A DNA stretch of 64,000 nt from Leptidea sinapis (taxonomy: Eukaryota; Arthropoda; Insecta; Lepidoptera; Pieridae), in contig NC_066266.1 of NCBI RefSeq assembly GCF_905404315.1, forward strand, positions 8,873,501-8,937,500. Reading direction: 5' to 3'. A program made the translations under genes and the position numbers. Below the pieces are notes generated by a model. That model worked only from the letters and a program-made list of their open reading frames with translations, searched no databases and was not told the origin of the DNA. Positions 54,706 to 64,000 of the stretch are shown here, piece by piece (position 1 is the stretch's first letter; each line of letters opens with the position of its first letter).

Positions 54706-56400
54706 AATATCCCTATGATAAAATATGCTCTAGATGAAACACATTGAATAGACGTCCATATGCAACGCAAAGTTATCTAGCCGTTTACAGAGGGTCCCCG
54801 ACAATTCGAGCATCTCTGCGTTGCATGCGGGCAATTGGTTACTGTCTACACCACTTCGCTGCGATAGTATAGTGCACTTTTCGAAGTATATTTGCACAAA
54901 AGCAAATTTTAGCAAGATTTTGCTTTGTAATTAATTTTATAAATCACGAAATGTAATTAAATTTAATATATTTCACCAGAATTAATACAAATTTGTTTAT
55001 ACAAGACAAGTGCTGACCTCTCAATACCCCGCGCCCGCTATTGCACGAATCGCATTTTAATGAAATGTCATTGTCTGAATAAGTTGTATTGCGAGTTTAT
55101 AGGTATTTGTAAGTCAAAAAATATAGATTCCGGATAATCACATACACTCCAATCATTTAATAAAACCTTCTCCGAAACACGCTGCATCTAATGGTACAAG
55201 CATTATTCCGATCGGTTCAGTAGTTTTCACAGTATAACCGAAGGAAAAAAGCGGCCATACATTTATTAGTGCAATATACACTGACGTCACAGAAACCCCG
55301 TGCAAAATGGCGCGTTTGAATGGCCGAAATATATTGCGCGAAAAGAAGATTTAGTTTTTAATTCAATAAGAATGTTTTATCAATAACTTGATAACTTTTA
55401 GGATGTATATAATCAAATTCAAGTATTTTTCAAAATCACTCAACGATCTTTTTCGTGCGAATTATTTTAAAAGAATTATTAGCAAAGTGGGCGTAGACCA
55501 AGTATAGTAACTAGACTAATTGAAAGCTTCCGTCTCACTCACACGATAAAAAGAAAAACTTATGCGAGTCTTATGTAAATAAATGAGATAGAGTGATTAG
55601 ATTTTTTGTTTCGCCATGCGTGCCGGTTTTTTCAAGGTCAGCACACCCGGTGTGCTAAACAAACTTGACAGCGCTGCACAGAAAACTTGTAAAACGTGTG
55701 AAATATCCGCTATTTATTCAACATCAGTGACAATTTTAAGTAGAATCGAAGGAAATATGGTGCGATGTTGTGTTTTACGATCTAAAAGTGATAGGGAAAG
55801 AACACTTGTGTTATATTATGTACCTATATATATAGGATATTCTATATTCGATGTCTAGATACTATACCTGGTCTATGAAAGTGGGTAGTGAATTAATTTT
55901 GTCTATGGTACATGTTGACTTTGATAATGAGCTAGAGTTTACTGTCAGTACGACAAATAAAACTCAATTATATATATTTTTTATACGTTTAATTCTTAAC
56001 AGTGTAATATATCAACACTTGGAATATAAATTTTAAATTACTTCTTCTTATCCTCAATAAATAACTTATTACTATTGTGTACTTTTTAATATCAAAATGC
56101 ATCTGGTTTTAGTATATTTGATGAGAAAAGTTTTGACCCAAGAGTAGCACAGAGCATAAACACTAGAAAAGTGACACTTTTATGAACTGTCAAAAAATAT
56201 ATAAACAATTTAGAATTATATTTATGAAATACGGAGATTGATAGTTCGTTTTCGACTAACACTAACCAAATATTTGTAATTTAAATAAAATTTCACGTTC
56301 GTTTTGATTAAGTAAGAATCAGTTTGTTTTAAAATTGGGTCTCACTTATATTATAATCTTAACTTATCTATTGCTCTAAGAAATATAATGAATTATACCT
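54706..56400. other. Non-coding, AT-rich
   Basis: No supported gene. A frame at 55757 starts MVRCCVLRSKSD, faintly like a THAP domain start, but decays at once. A perfect short palindrome AGCACACCCGGTGTGCT lies at 55638-55654. Confidence 0.3.
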
Positions 56401-56527
56401 TAGATAATTTATACGTCTAGATAGACTCAAAAGCCGTGAAAGCGTTATAAAAAATAACAGCGAACTGTGAGCCTGTATTTTTAACAACACACGCACACCA
56501 ATACAGACTGATGTACCGCGAGTGTAA

Positions 56528-56740
56528 TAGCCTAAACACATGATCGGATTTGGTACGGCCAAACCATCGGACGCGGTCTGGTAGCGGACTATATTCGATG
56601 ATATGACGCATTGTTCATCGCACATCATTATTATTACCATCCGGACCGTACTGAGTACGACGCCGGACCAATTAGTGCGAGGCGCCCACAGAACCGTCCG
56701 ATGGTCCGGCCATATCAAGTCCGACCATGTGTTTAGGCTA
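56528..56740. mobile_element. TIR element M3, complete copy with TAA duplication
   Basis: TIRs begin TAGCCTAAACACATGATCGG and end GACCATGTGTTTAGGCTA. TAA lies on both sides (56525-56527 and 56741-56743). It interrupts repeat P: GCGAGTG before and CACGTAGCCTGTC after, continuous in the copies at 44635 and 22225. Confidence 0.75.
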
Positions 56741-56799
56741 TAACACGTAGCCTGTCATACACACATAAGTAATAAACCTGGCATGTTAGCATTGCGTCA

Positions 56800-57541
56800 C
56801 AGCAAAAGGCTCTATATAGACGTACAGATTATCTAAAACTTTTAGCGAAAATAACTGTAAAGTTTAATTTTACATTTATAACATAATAAAGATAGATAAT
56901 TCTATAAATGATTAAAAATACAAATTTTATGACTTCTTAAAACAATTTCCCGAAAAAATTCACTATTTAGATCTTTTACGTGTAAAATTTGTTACATATT
57001 TTAACAGTATACAAAACGTAAATTGTTGATTACAAAATATATAAACAAATAACACTTAAACCCCTCTTTAATTCATTTTGTTTATTTAGGCGAGTCTTTG
57101 TTAAAAGAATTTGAAGTCATCAGTAAATAATTAGATCATGTATTTACAATGAGGTTCTATACACATATATTGGCATATCATACGCAGTCTGGGAGCGGAA
57201 TGGTATAAATGTGCTTAAAGACAATGTAAGCACACTTTTCCTCTTAGTCGTGTGTCAACTGCCACTTTCCTTTTTATAAATTAAACATACGTAACTTCAA
57301 CTGAATAAATATTGCTACTTATTGACCAAGAATATTTTAAACAATGTATAGATAAAGTCGAGGATTATTATGGTGTATTTTGTGGTGGAAATACTTTGGC
57401 TTTGTTTTTTTAAAAGTAATTTGTCTGTATGTATAGAACATCACTGTGTTAACATTAACATCGTTCAGTCTATATGTCGTTAACTAATTAATTCTAAATT
57501 ACAGATTAGCGGAAAACCCAATATTAGTTGTGAGTGACCAT
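56800..57541. other. AT-rich 3' side of serpin B
   Basis: No gene. 57180-57450 carries a repeat inverted to 53361-53450. Confidence 0.3.
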
Positions 57542-57705
57542 TTAAGAGTCTGTGGGTGCCTCTGGGTCTGTGATCTTCCCAGCAACAACAACAAGGTTAT
57601 CTAAACAGTCAATGATGTAAAATACGAATGGGTGTTCCACACAGAAGCGACGAGGCTGTTGGCTTTCAAGCAATGGAAGAGTCTTCAGTTCCACACCGTC
57701 GGCAA
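57542..57705 (-). CDS. Serpin B terminal exon
   Basis: The acceptor is TTTTTCTTTTTAG. It encodes VADGVELKTLPLLESQQ, then the conserved PRRFCVEHPFVFYIID and VVVAGKITDPEAPTDS before TAA. The HPFxFxI motif and the Gly-Lys-x-x-x-P end are standard serpin C-terminal features. Confidence 0.9.
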
Positions 57706-60700
57706 CTAAAAAGAAAAATACCGAGTGTTAGCGTTGAAATAGCTGACTATTGCATTACTTTTTCAAGTAAGTATCACTTATTTGGACATGGCGCAGAGCT
57801 GGTAAAATAATTTAAAAATAAACAGAAGTGGCCGGCAAAGTTGAAAGAATATCCATATCTGTTGTAGTTTAAACAAATTGAAAAGTTAACACAAAAACGT
57901 CGTGTAATTAAAAATGGAACGGCCTTTAACTACGAAACATGCAAATCAAGGAGGTAGCTTATCAAAGATTTTATTTAAATTTCGAACTGTCTTGCAAAAA
58001 GAAAGCTGTTTAATAAAACAAAAATATGAATAATTTAACGCCAAAGAGAATGTAAATACTACGTAATAAGAGGCGGGACTGCCTACGTAAAAATTGAAAT
58101 TTATTGATTTGATATAAGTTTAAAATAATAATTACAATTGGGCGACAAGTATAATCCGGCGAACTTTGAAAGCGGTCAGTTGCTTAAAACGTAGTGGATT
58201 CCGGCTGTCTCCGTTTTTCACAAGATTGCTATAATCTTGTAAAAAACGGAACGTCATTTGTCAATCCATCAATGACTGCATGTTTCATACAATCGAATGA
58301 ATCGCTTATTTCTTAGAGAGTTTCAACAACATGTTCGCTGTTCGTCATTTATTTGAAAAGTAGATATTGTATTTGACAAAGTGAGTTCAAGTAAAATTAA
58401 TAAATGTGTTGAACTTACTATAACGCCAACAGAAATTCAAGAGGCGTTTTGTGACGTTTAGTTTTCCGCGCATTATTTGATAAAGTACTATACTAGCCTT
58501 GTTCACAACTAGGCATTGATGGATAAACCCTTGATCCTCACCAACACGACTTTTTAAAAGGTAGATCAACTACATGATAGTTGTTATGACTGATTATCTG
58601 TCACGTATTGTCTCTGAACCTTCTCAAGTAGACGTAATCTACACTGATTTGAGTAAAAGTTTTGACAGGATTGACCATAATACCCTCTTAGAGAAGCTTC
58701 TACGTATAGGAATACGAGGTAATTTATCCAGATGGTTTTCGTCCTATATTGAGAATCGCTGCCAAACAGTGGTACTTAACGGGAACAGCTCATCGACTAT
58801 TAACATACCCTCAGGAGTTCCTCAAGGCAGTTTGCTGGGGCCTCTTCTTTTTATCATATTTGTTAACGATATCTCTTCATGTTTCAAGCATTCAAATTTT
58901 ATAAAGTTACGTTGCAATTTTATCATTTATACATAAGTCCATCAATGCCTCTTTTGCTGGCCGCTAGAGTAATATACTAATAATGTTATAGTACCTCCAA
59001 TCATAGACGCAGTAATGTTGTTATTGTCAACTCTGACAACCACGTTTTGCACCAGCTCCTGGACAAAGAGACCTTCCTTCGAGGATATTCTGGTCAGATC
59101 TGCATCGCGACCGAAGATTTTGCTGACGCCAAACTGGAATGAATACATCTATTAGGTTATCATGTTAGGAAATACTTTTAGCTTATGTTTTTTACAGGAA
59201 CTATCTACGGAACGAGCAAAAGTCCCACCGTACACTGAGCGCTGCAAAACTTATAAGCCAATAGACTCCTACTGTGTTATTAATAAACGCAATGTAAAGT
59301 TACTCCAAGTTTACTCCTCCAAGTCCCTTAGAGACCCTAATATGTTTTGTAATAGCCGAAACACATTCTCGGATTTGGTACGACCGGACCATCGGACGGT
59401 CCGGTGGGCCCTCGCACCAAAAGAAGATATTACTATAAATTTGGATACAGATCGAATGCTGAATTCGACGCAATTTGAGTGTAAATCGGTACATTTCGGT
59501 AGAGTTATCTCCAATTTCACAAACACCCCGAAAGTAAAGGGTTATATAATACCTAAATTCATTCATTCATTGAAATCGCACGGATTTCACCAGAATACAG
59601 TACTTTAACTTCATACTAGAGCGCCCGTGTCGACGTACGCACACATACACACGATTTATCCGGCCGCTAAGCAATCTTGAGAAGAAAAAACTATTGAGCT
59701 CCACGCCGGAGGCCGCCGAGCCTGGTCGCTGTCCGAGTTAAAGAGTGGTATCACTAATAGTTAGAACTATACCTAATAATGATAACTAATATAGAAGATA
59801 GATAGTCCCCTAAGGCTCCAAGGTAGGGATTCATTTAGGGGTCATTGTATTTAAAGAGGCATATAGTTATATAATGACTAGGATCCGTTGGTGAAATCAG
59901 CCATTAGTTATTTTCTTTAATAGCTGCTTTCTTGTGGAGGATGTATTGCCAACAGTACTCTTGGTAAATGTTGGGATCGCTCCTGTGATTCCTCTGAAAT
60001 GCCAGCCCTCTTGGTCTCACCAAATAAAGAGATTCCTTCTTCATCAGAAAATAAAAACTAGCTCCATTCATCTGTTCACATGGCACTATTTTGGGAAATC
60101 CTTAACCTTGCAATACGGTGCCTACGAAGTAATTTAGGACCATACAAATGATTTAAGTTTTCTTTAGTGTTAATTCCGCTTTTTTATATTTGTTTTAAAA
60201 CAATTCGACACGTGTTTCGCCTCTACACGAGGCATCCTCAGGACGTGTTTTCTCGCCAAAATCTGGCACGAGACTTAGAATCCCCAGCTGGTATATTGAC
60301 TTCTAGAAGACGCCACTGTGATTCCTCCATGTGAAAACAAGGAGTGATTACTTACCATCCAGCTGACACTAAGTAAACTAGTTAATTTTAAATAATTGTA
60401 ATAAAAATTTGTGGTACCTTAGCCAATGCAGCTACTGGTTTTGTCGTGGTGTCAATGTAGAATGATGGTAAAGAGACTTGCAACTCTTCCTCTGCTAAGG
60501 AGTCCTTGATATCTGTGATGGGAGTGGAAGGCAGGTCAGCAACCAAGCGCGTGAGGCCGTCCCGGGTTTGTGGTTTCACCACCAAGAGCGCGTATCTTCC
60601 ACCCTGAATAATAAGAATAATATATAGTTCTATTAATAAAGAGTCAAAAATTTAAGTAAAACTCTTCTCTCTTTTTGGTTGGTGCAATAACTGATAATGA

Positions 60701-63285
60701 CTGACCGACGGATTGACGCACAGCCTAAGCCGCTAATCTTAGAGACGTGAAACTTGACGTAGGCATCTGATAAAAAGAAAGAAAGGATTTTACAAAGTTC
60801 TACCCTTAAGAGGGAGAAAAAAGGGGCTAAGTTTGTATGGGACAACGTAATTCCTTGGTGCAATCTACTTCTAATTAATCGTAAAAAAGTTATTTGAATT
60901 TATTTCAACTTACATCATAAGGCAGTAGTAAAGCCTCGCTATCAAGATCTGGTAGCTCGCCAGTCAGGAATCTGCCACTTGTCTTCATCATTTTAACTTG
61001 TTTCTTCTCCGTATTTGATTTGTAGAAAAGCCCAGACTCGATGGTATCAAAAGGTTTCTTCCAAGATCCGCGGAAATACATTCCATTAAACAGAATCATT
61101 ATTGAGTTGGAAGCTGTAAATATTATCAAAATTGGTTATTTTATTATATTTTTATTTATTATAAACTATAATAAAGATAGTGACGTACACTGAAAATAAA
61201 ATTAAAATCAAACAGAGAAAATACAAAAGTACGATGATTTAAGCCCTATTAACGCAATGTAAAGTTACTCCAAGTTTAAAATTACTTCAGTTACTTTGAA
61301 TTACTTAATTAAATTATGACACTATTAGTACTCGAAGGGTTAGCTCAGTTGGTTAGAGCCACCGGCACGGAACGCTGGAGGTCGTGGGTACGAATCCCGC
61401 ATCGTTCATAAAATTTTGTTTTTCAAATTTTATTTGTGTATTAATCCTAGAAGTGAGGGTTATCACTTTAAAAACATAACATATTGTTTGTATTTGCGAT
61501 ATTAGAATAATAAATTTAATTCGTTTCTCATCTATTATACGGCTGCATATTGCTGTTATGTACAGAAAACCAAGGCAAAGCATAGAATGCATATTGCTTA
61601 CACACATTGCCGGTAATATATTACACAGATGTACAACACACAACAACTACATCTTAAAGAGGGGGGGGGGGGGTTGCAATTGGACCATGATTCTGAATGT
61701 ATTGGCACTGAAAATTACCAAAATAAAAATAATGTGGTGCGGATTTTTTTTATTTTTTTAGAATATATATGTGCAATTCAATCTATTTTTTAATAATTGT
61801 TATGATTATTATTTATCTGTAGTCAGTTAGTAGCTGTATCTGTCAGAGCAGTATCTTATGTATTTCGCCCAATGACCTGTATATGGAACGTATTGATTTC
61901 GTCCCAATAGCTGACAGCATTAGAAACATTGTGCAAGTGCCATTGAGCCTTATAACGTAGGTAAAGTATATTGTATTACAATGCTGGCTAAAAAAGTCTA
62001 CAAAATCTTTTGAGTATTTCTGCAACTGCAGAACTTTCCTGCTTACAAATAAATTACTATCATTTCATTTCGTAAAACTCCAATAGCTATGATTTAGTTT
62101 TAGGGAGCTCTACGGAACCCTTCCGCATTCGGAGGTTGTCTGTTTACACCCGGTATATACTGATAAGCAAAACGAAATTAAAAAAAGAAAATGGGTTACA
62201 TGGTCGGTAAATGCCCACCCATACTCCTTTAAAAACAGCAAAGAAATTACGGAAGCTAGAAGCAATCCATGATCTCTAACCATGAGATGAGCTGAACTCC
62301 TTTGTTCTTCTACGTTATTGCATATATCTGCCATTAACAGTAGAATCAGAATCGGCTCCATATATAAACCTACAGATGCTATGGAAACATGGTCTTTTCG
62401 TAGCTGGCAGTGTAAAAGAGAATCTCTTTAGAGCAAAAAAAGAAAAATCCAGTACAATGGGGACCGTTTTTCTAATAATGTGGTTCATTAGTTACTACAA
62501 AATCGATTAATAATTTGTATAATTTAGGTCGTAATGCAGTTAATGCAATAGAAGTAATAATTAAGTCAGTCATAAAATACAACATAATATTAGTACTTAC
62601 TTGTTTCACTGCCTTTCTTTCCAACACTATTAACAGAAAGACTGCTTGCAATGTCATTTTTATCATTCAACACACGAAGATCTCTGGCTTGATTCCTGGC
62701 TTCATCAGCTATCATTGTTTCTTCGTCGTCACCGTTTTCATATTCTTCGCCATTAGTCTTAACCAATTTAATTTGTTCTTTTATGTTCTTAGCAGGCTTG
62801 TAATCCGATTGCGTCAATTCTACTTTCTCTGGCTTATCATCTACGGCATAAGTTATTAATTTTTCATCTTTTTCTTTGGCAGGGTCTTCTTCTTTTTCAA
62901 TTGTCATTTTATTATCTTCTACTCTATTATTATTTTCATTTTCATCATCACCAATATTATCATATGTGTATCTTTCAACGGACCTAACGTCAGTTAAATA
63001 ATAGTCTTGCAATATCTTCTTATAGTCCTCATTTACGGTGTAGTTCTTGTACACGTAGAAGAAATTTTTAAGCTCTGGGTGATTGTATTTGAACTCGTTG
63101 GTGTTTTTTAGTCTTTCCATAATGTACCGATAGTTTTTACGTACTAAATTTTGATCTGATGGCAGGTGAAGAGCATTGACGAGTTGTTCACGAGTTTCCC
63201 CCGTCGCGCCTTCAGCGAGGATAGCAAGTATTGAGGAATAACCGAGTGGGGAAAAGGCAATATCTTTCGTATCGTCTATGTATCC
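57542..63285 (-). CDS. Serpin B: serpin with long acidic insertion (5 visible exons)
   Basis: Exons, 5' to 3', are 63285-62601, 61113-60914, 60603-60418, 59133-58995 and 57705-57542. They join in continuous phase to 457 codons and TAA. Core marks: DIAFSPLGYSSILAILAEG (helix B), EQLVNALHL, IMILFNGMYFRGSW (strand 3A), GGRYALLVV, VSLPSFYID and the C-terminal PRRFCVEHPFVFYIID with AGKITDP. Residues about 108-228 are a charged Asp/Glu/Lys/Asn-rich segment replacing the normal helix F to strand 3A connection. The hinge (NNNITASMIG) lacks the P17 Glu, P15 Gly and alanine run of inhibitors, so it is probably non-inhibitory or unusual; that is inference. The N-terminus including the signal peptide is missing, and nothing in 63286-64000 looks like its exon. 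Confidence 0.88.
58045..58335 (-). repeat. Repeat X, inverted copy (serpin B intron)
   Basis: AAAGCGGTCAGTTGCTTAAA, CGTAGTGGATTCCGGCTGTC, then CAATCGAATGAATCGC and GAGAGTTTC. This is the reverse complement of 12178-12510. Confidence 0.55.
58574..58936 (+). pseudogene. Reverse transcriptase fragment (serpin B intron)
   Basis: The plus frame reads VDVIYTDLSKSFDRIDHNTL (RT block with the first catalytic Asp), LSRWFSSYIENRCQTVVLNG and SGVPQGSLLGPLLFIIFVND, then stops before YxDD. It is a Jockey/CR1-like non-LTR element, truncated at both ends, ending 60 bp from serpin B exon 58995-59133 and antisense to it. Confidence 0.8.
58995..59133 (-). CDS. Serpin B exon: helix I, strand 5A, hinge
   Basis: The acceptor is ATTCCAG and the donor GTACTA. 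It encodes FGVSKIFGRDADLTRIS and VQNVVVRVDNNNITASMIG, ending one base into the next codon. Unlike in serpin A, an intron interrupts the reactive-loop segment here. Confidence 0.87.
59340..59420 (+). mobile_element. TIR element M3, fragment
   Basis: CCGAAACACATTCTCGGATT, TGGTACGACCGGACCATCGG: one end of the family at 56528-56740. Confidence 0.45.
60138..60275 (+). mobile_element. Foldback element, one-ended copy
   Basis: ATACAAATGATTTAAGTTTT, ACACGTGTTTCGCCTCTACA and CGAGGCATCCTCAGGACGTG match the left two-thirds of 45648-45828. The right TIR is absent. Confidence 0.6.
60418..60603 (-). CDS. Serpin B exon: B-sheet strands and helix H
   Basis: The acceptor is ATTATTCAG and the donor GTACCA, weaker than its neighbours. 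The 62 residues open GGRYALLVVKP and contain EEELQVSLPSFYID. It is homologous to serpin A exon 33352-33534. Confidence 0.87.
60914..61113 (-). CDS. Serpin B exon: strand 3A onward
   Basis: The acceptor is ATTTACAG and the donor a perfect GTAAGT. It encodes TSNSIMILFNGMYFRGSWKK, then a strand reading VKMMKTSGRF, ending LLLPYD. It is homologous to serpin A exon 33731-33945, with the same phase-1 entry and phase-0 exit. Confidence 0.9.
61330..61470 (+). mobile_element. tRNA-like SINE S2, copy 4
   Basis: GGTTAGCTCAGTTGGTTAGA (A box) and GTCGTGGGTACGAATCCCGC (B box), then ATCGTTCATAAAATTTTG and AGTGAGGGTTATCAC. The head is the most tRNA-like in the window, but the acceptor arm is unpaired and the conserved SINE body follows. 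It lies in the serpin B intron. Confidence 0.6.
61471..62600. other. Serpin B intron, AT-rich
   Basis: No gene. A run of about 13 G residues sits near 61660. Nothing else recognised. Confidence 0.35.
62601..63285 (-). CDS. Serpin B exon: helix B to acidic insertion
   Basis: The acceptor is CATTTTCAG and the donor a perfect GTAAGT. Residues 1-107 are serpin core ending DYYLTDVRSVERY; 108-228 are low-complexity and charged (DDENENNN, EKEEDPAKEKDEK, GDDEE). The same span is split in two by an intron in serpin A. Phase is 0 in and 1 out. Confidence 0.88.
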
Positions 63286-64000
63286 CTGAAAATGTGATAT
63301 AATATATTATGTAATCAACAAATATATAAAATAATTTGGAATAAAAAAAGCTTATCAGAAGATATTTTGGTGCTCAAATGATGAAACTTATTGTACAAAT
63401 TTCATTTGTACCATAGTTTAGAAATGTACTAGCATTTATGTGGTGAAATACAATATTCATTTATTGCGCAATCGTACATAAAAATGAAAATTTATAATGT
63501 AATTATTTTACATTAAAATGTAATCTCTCAGAAAAATCAACTTTCAACCATAATTTTATCGACTGTCTTACGAATTTTCGATCAGTCACGTGTCATGACG
63601 CGAATTTATCATTTTATATCCATCGTAAGAAAAGTGCTCAATGCCGCTAAAGAAGTTTCCTTCCAAAAAATCCCTTTTGACTTTGTTTCATAGAGTCACT
63701 TTTTCTTGTAAAGAAAAGCGTGTGTGTAAGTATGTATGCACGCAAGAAGTTTAAAATAAATCCTTAAAATGATTTTTTCCTTCTCCTATTGTATGTTTGT
63801 AGAAAGAACAATATTGTAAAAACCTTGCAAAGATGGCTTTGACAATTAATTATTAAATAACGAATACAGCTGTATGGGCTTGAAACCTTTGCCTGTCCTA
63901 ATAATGGACGATGAAACCAAAAAAAATAACGAATGTCGCAAACGTCAGAAAATTTTAGGAACCAACTTCACCCTGTTACTTTTGTGTACAGTGATGCGCG
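63286..64000. other. Sequence upstream of serpin B
   Basis: It should be intron 5' of the serpin B helix-B exon. No exon with signal-peptide or helix-A features is visible on the minus strand. Confidence 0.35.

Noticed and set aside
55757..55860. THAP-domain gene start (MVRCCVLRSKSD)
   Set aside because: Only the first residues resemble a THAP domain. No C2CH completion or AVPTIF-like end, and the frame runs into AT-rich sequence.
57628..57810. Plus-strand coding frame
   Set aside because: Antisense shadow of the serpin B terminal exon, which carries the serpin signature.
61330..61410. tRNA gene
   Set aside because: A and B boxes are good, but no matching acceptor stem was found and the conserved SINE S2 body (ATCGTTCATAAA...) follows directly. 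Called a SINE head.

Overview
The window reads as a nuclear genomic segment of a moth or butterfly (Lepidoptera). It is AT-rich, its genes are split into short exons with GT-AG introns, and it is packed with truncated non-LTR retrotransposon 3' ends, tRNA-derived SINEs, Helitron-like elements and small terminal-inverted-repeat (TIR) elements. Only about 8% is convincingly protein-coding. Everything here was read by eye, so exon borders rest on splice consensus, phase continuity and protein-family logic. Repeat borders are approximate unless a target-site duplication is named.

Four multi-exon genes can be assembled. (1) Plus strand, 10846-30081: an MFS sugar transporter of the Tret1-like/SLC2 type. 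Seven exons in continuous phase give 490 residues up to a natural stop; the first coding exon is not found. (2) Minus strand, 38013-32398: a secreted serpin in six exons (449 residues visible, signal-peptide exon not found). It has a classical inhibitory hinge and a predicted P1 leucine, and runs convergent to the transporter. (3) Minus strand, 52742-45352: a complete four-exon, 361-residue divergent cyclin with a KEN box and a D-box-like motif at its N-terminus. (4) Minus strand, 63285-57542: a second serpin (457 residues visible, N-terminus not found). It shares three intron positions and phases with the first serpin but carries about 120 mostly acidic/charged residues where the helix F to strand 3A region normally lies, and it has a non-canonical hinge. 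The two serpins bracket the cyclin gene on the same strand, which suggests an old serpin duplication.

Layout: 1-10600 is gene-poor and made of nested mobile elements. 10600-30150 is the transporter with repeat-filled introns. 30150-32400 is the convergent intergenic gap, filled with retroelement debris. 32400-38013 is serpin A. 38013-45350 is intergenic, with retroelement relics and one orphan exon candidate. 45350-53000 is the cyclin and its promoter side. 53000-57540 is intergenic. 57540-63285 is serpin B, and 63285-64000 is non-coding as far as can be seen.

The most unusual structures are two sets of inverted repeats around transporter exons. A 136-nt exon sits in the loop of a potential hairpin about 140-155 bp long, made by two opposed copies of one retrotransposon tail 28-48 nt from its splice sites. 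Two further exons are enclosed by inverted arms of about 0.5 kb. Both are candidate substrates for exon circularisation, exon skipping or RNA editing.
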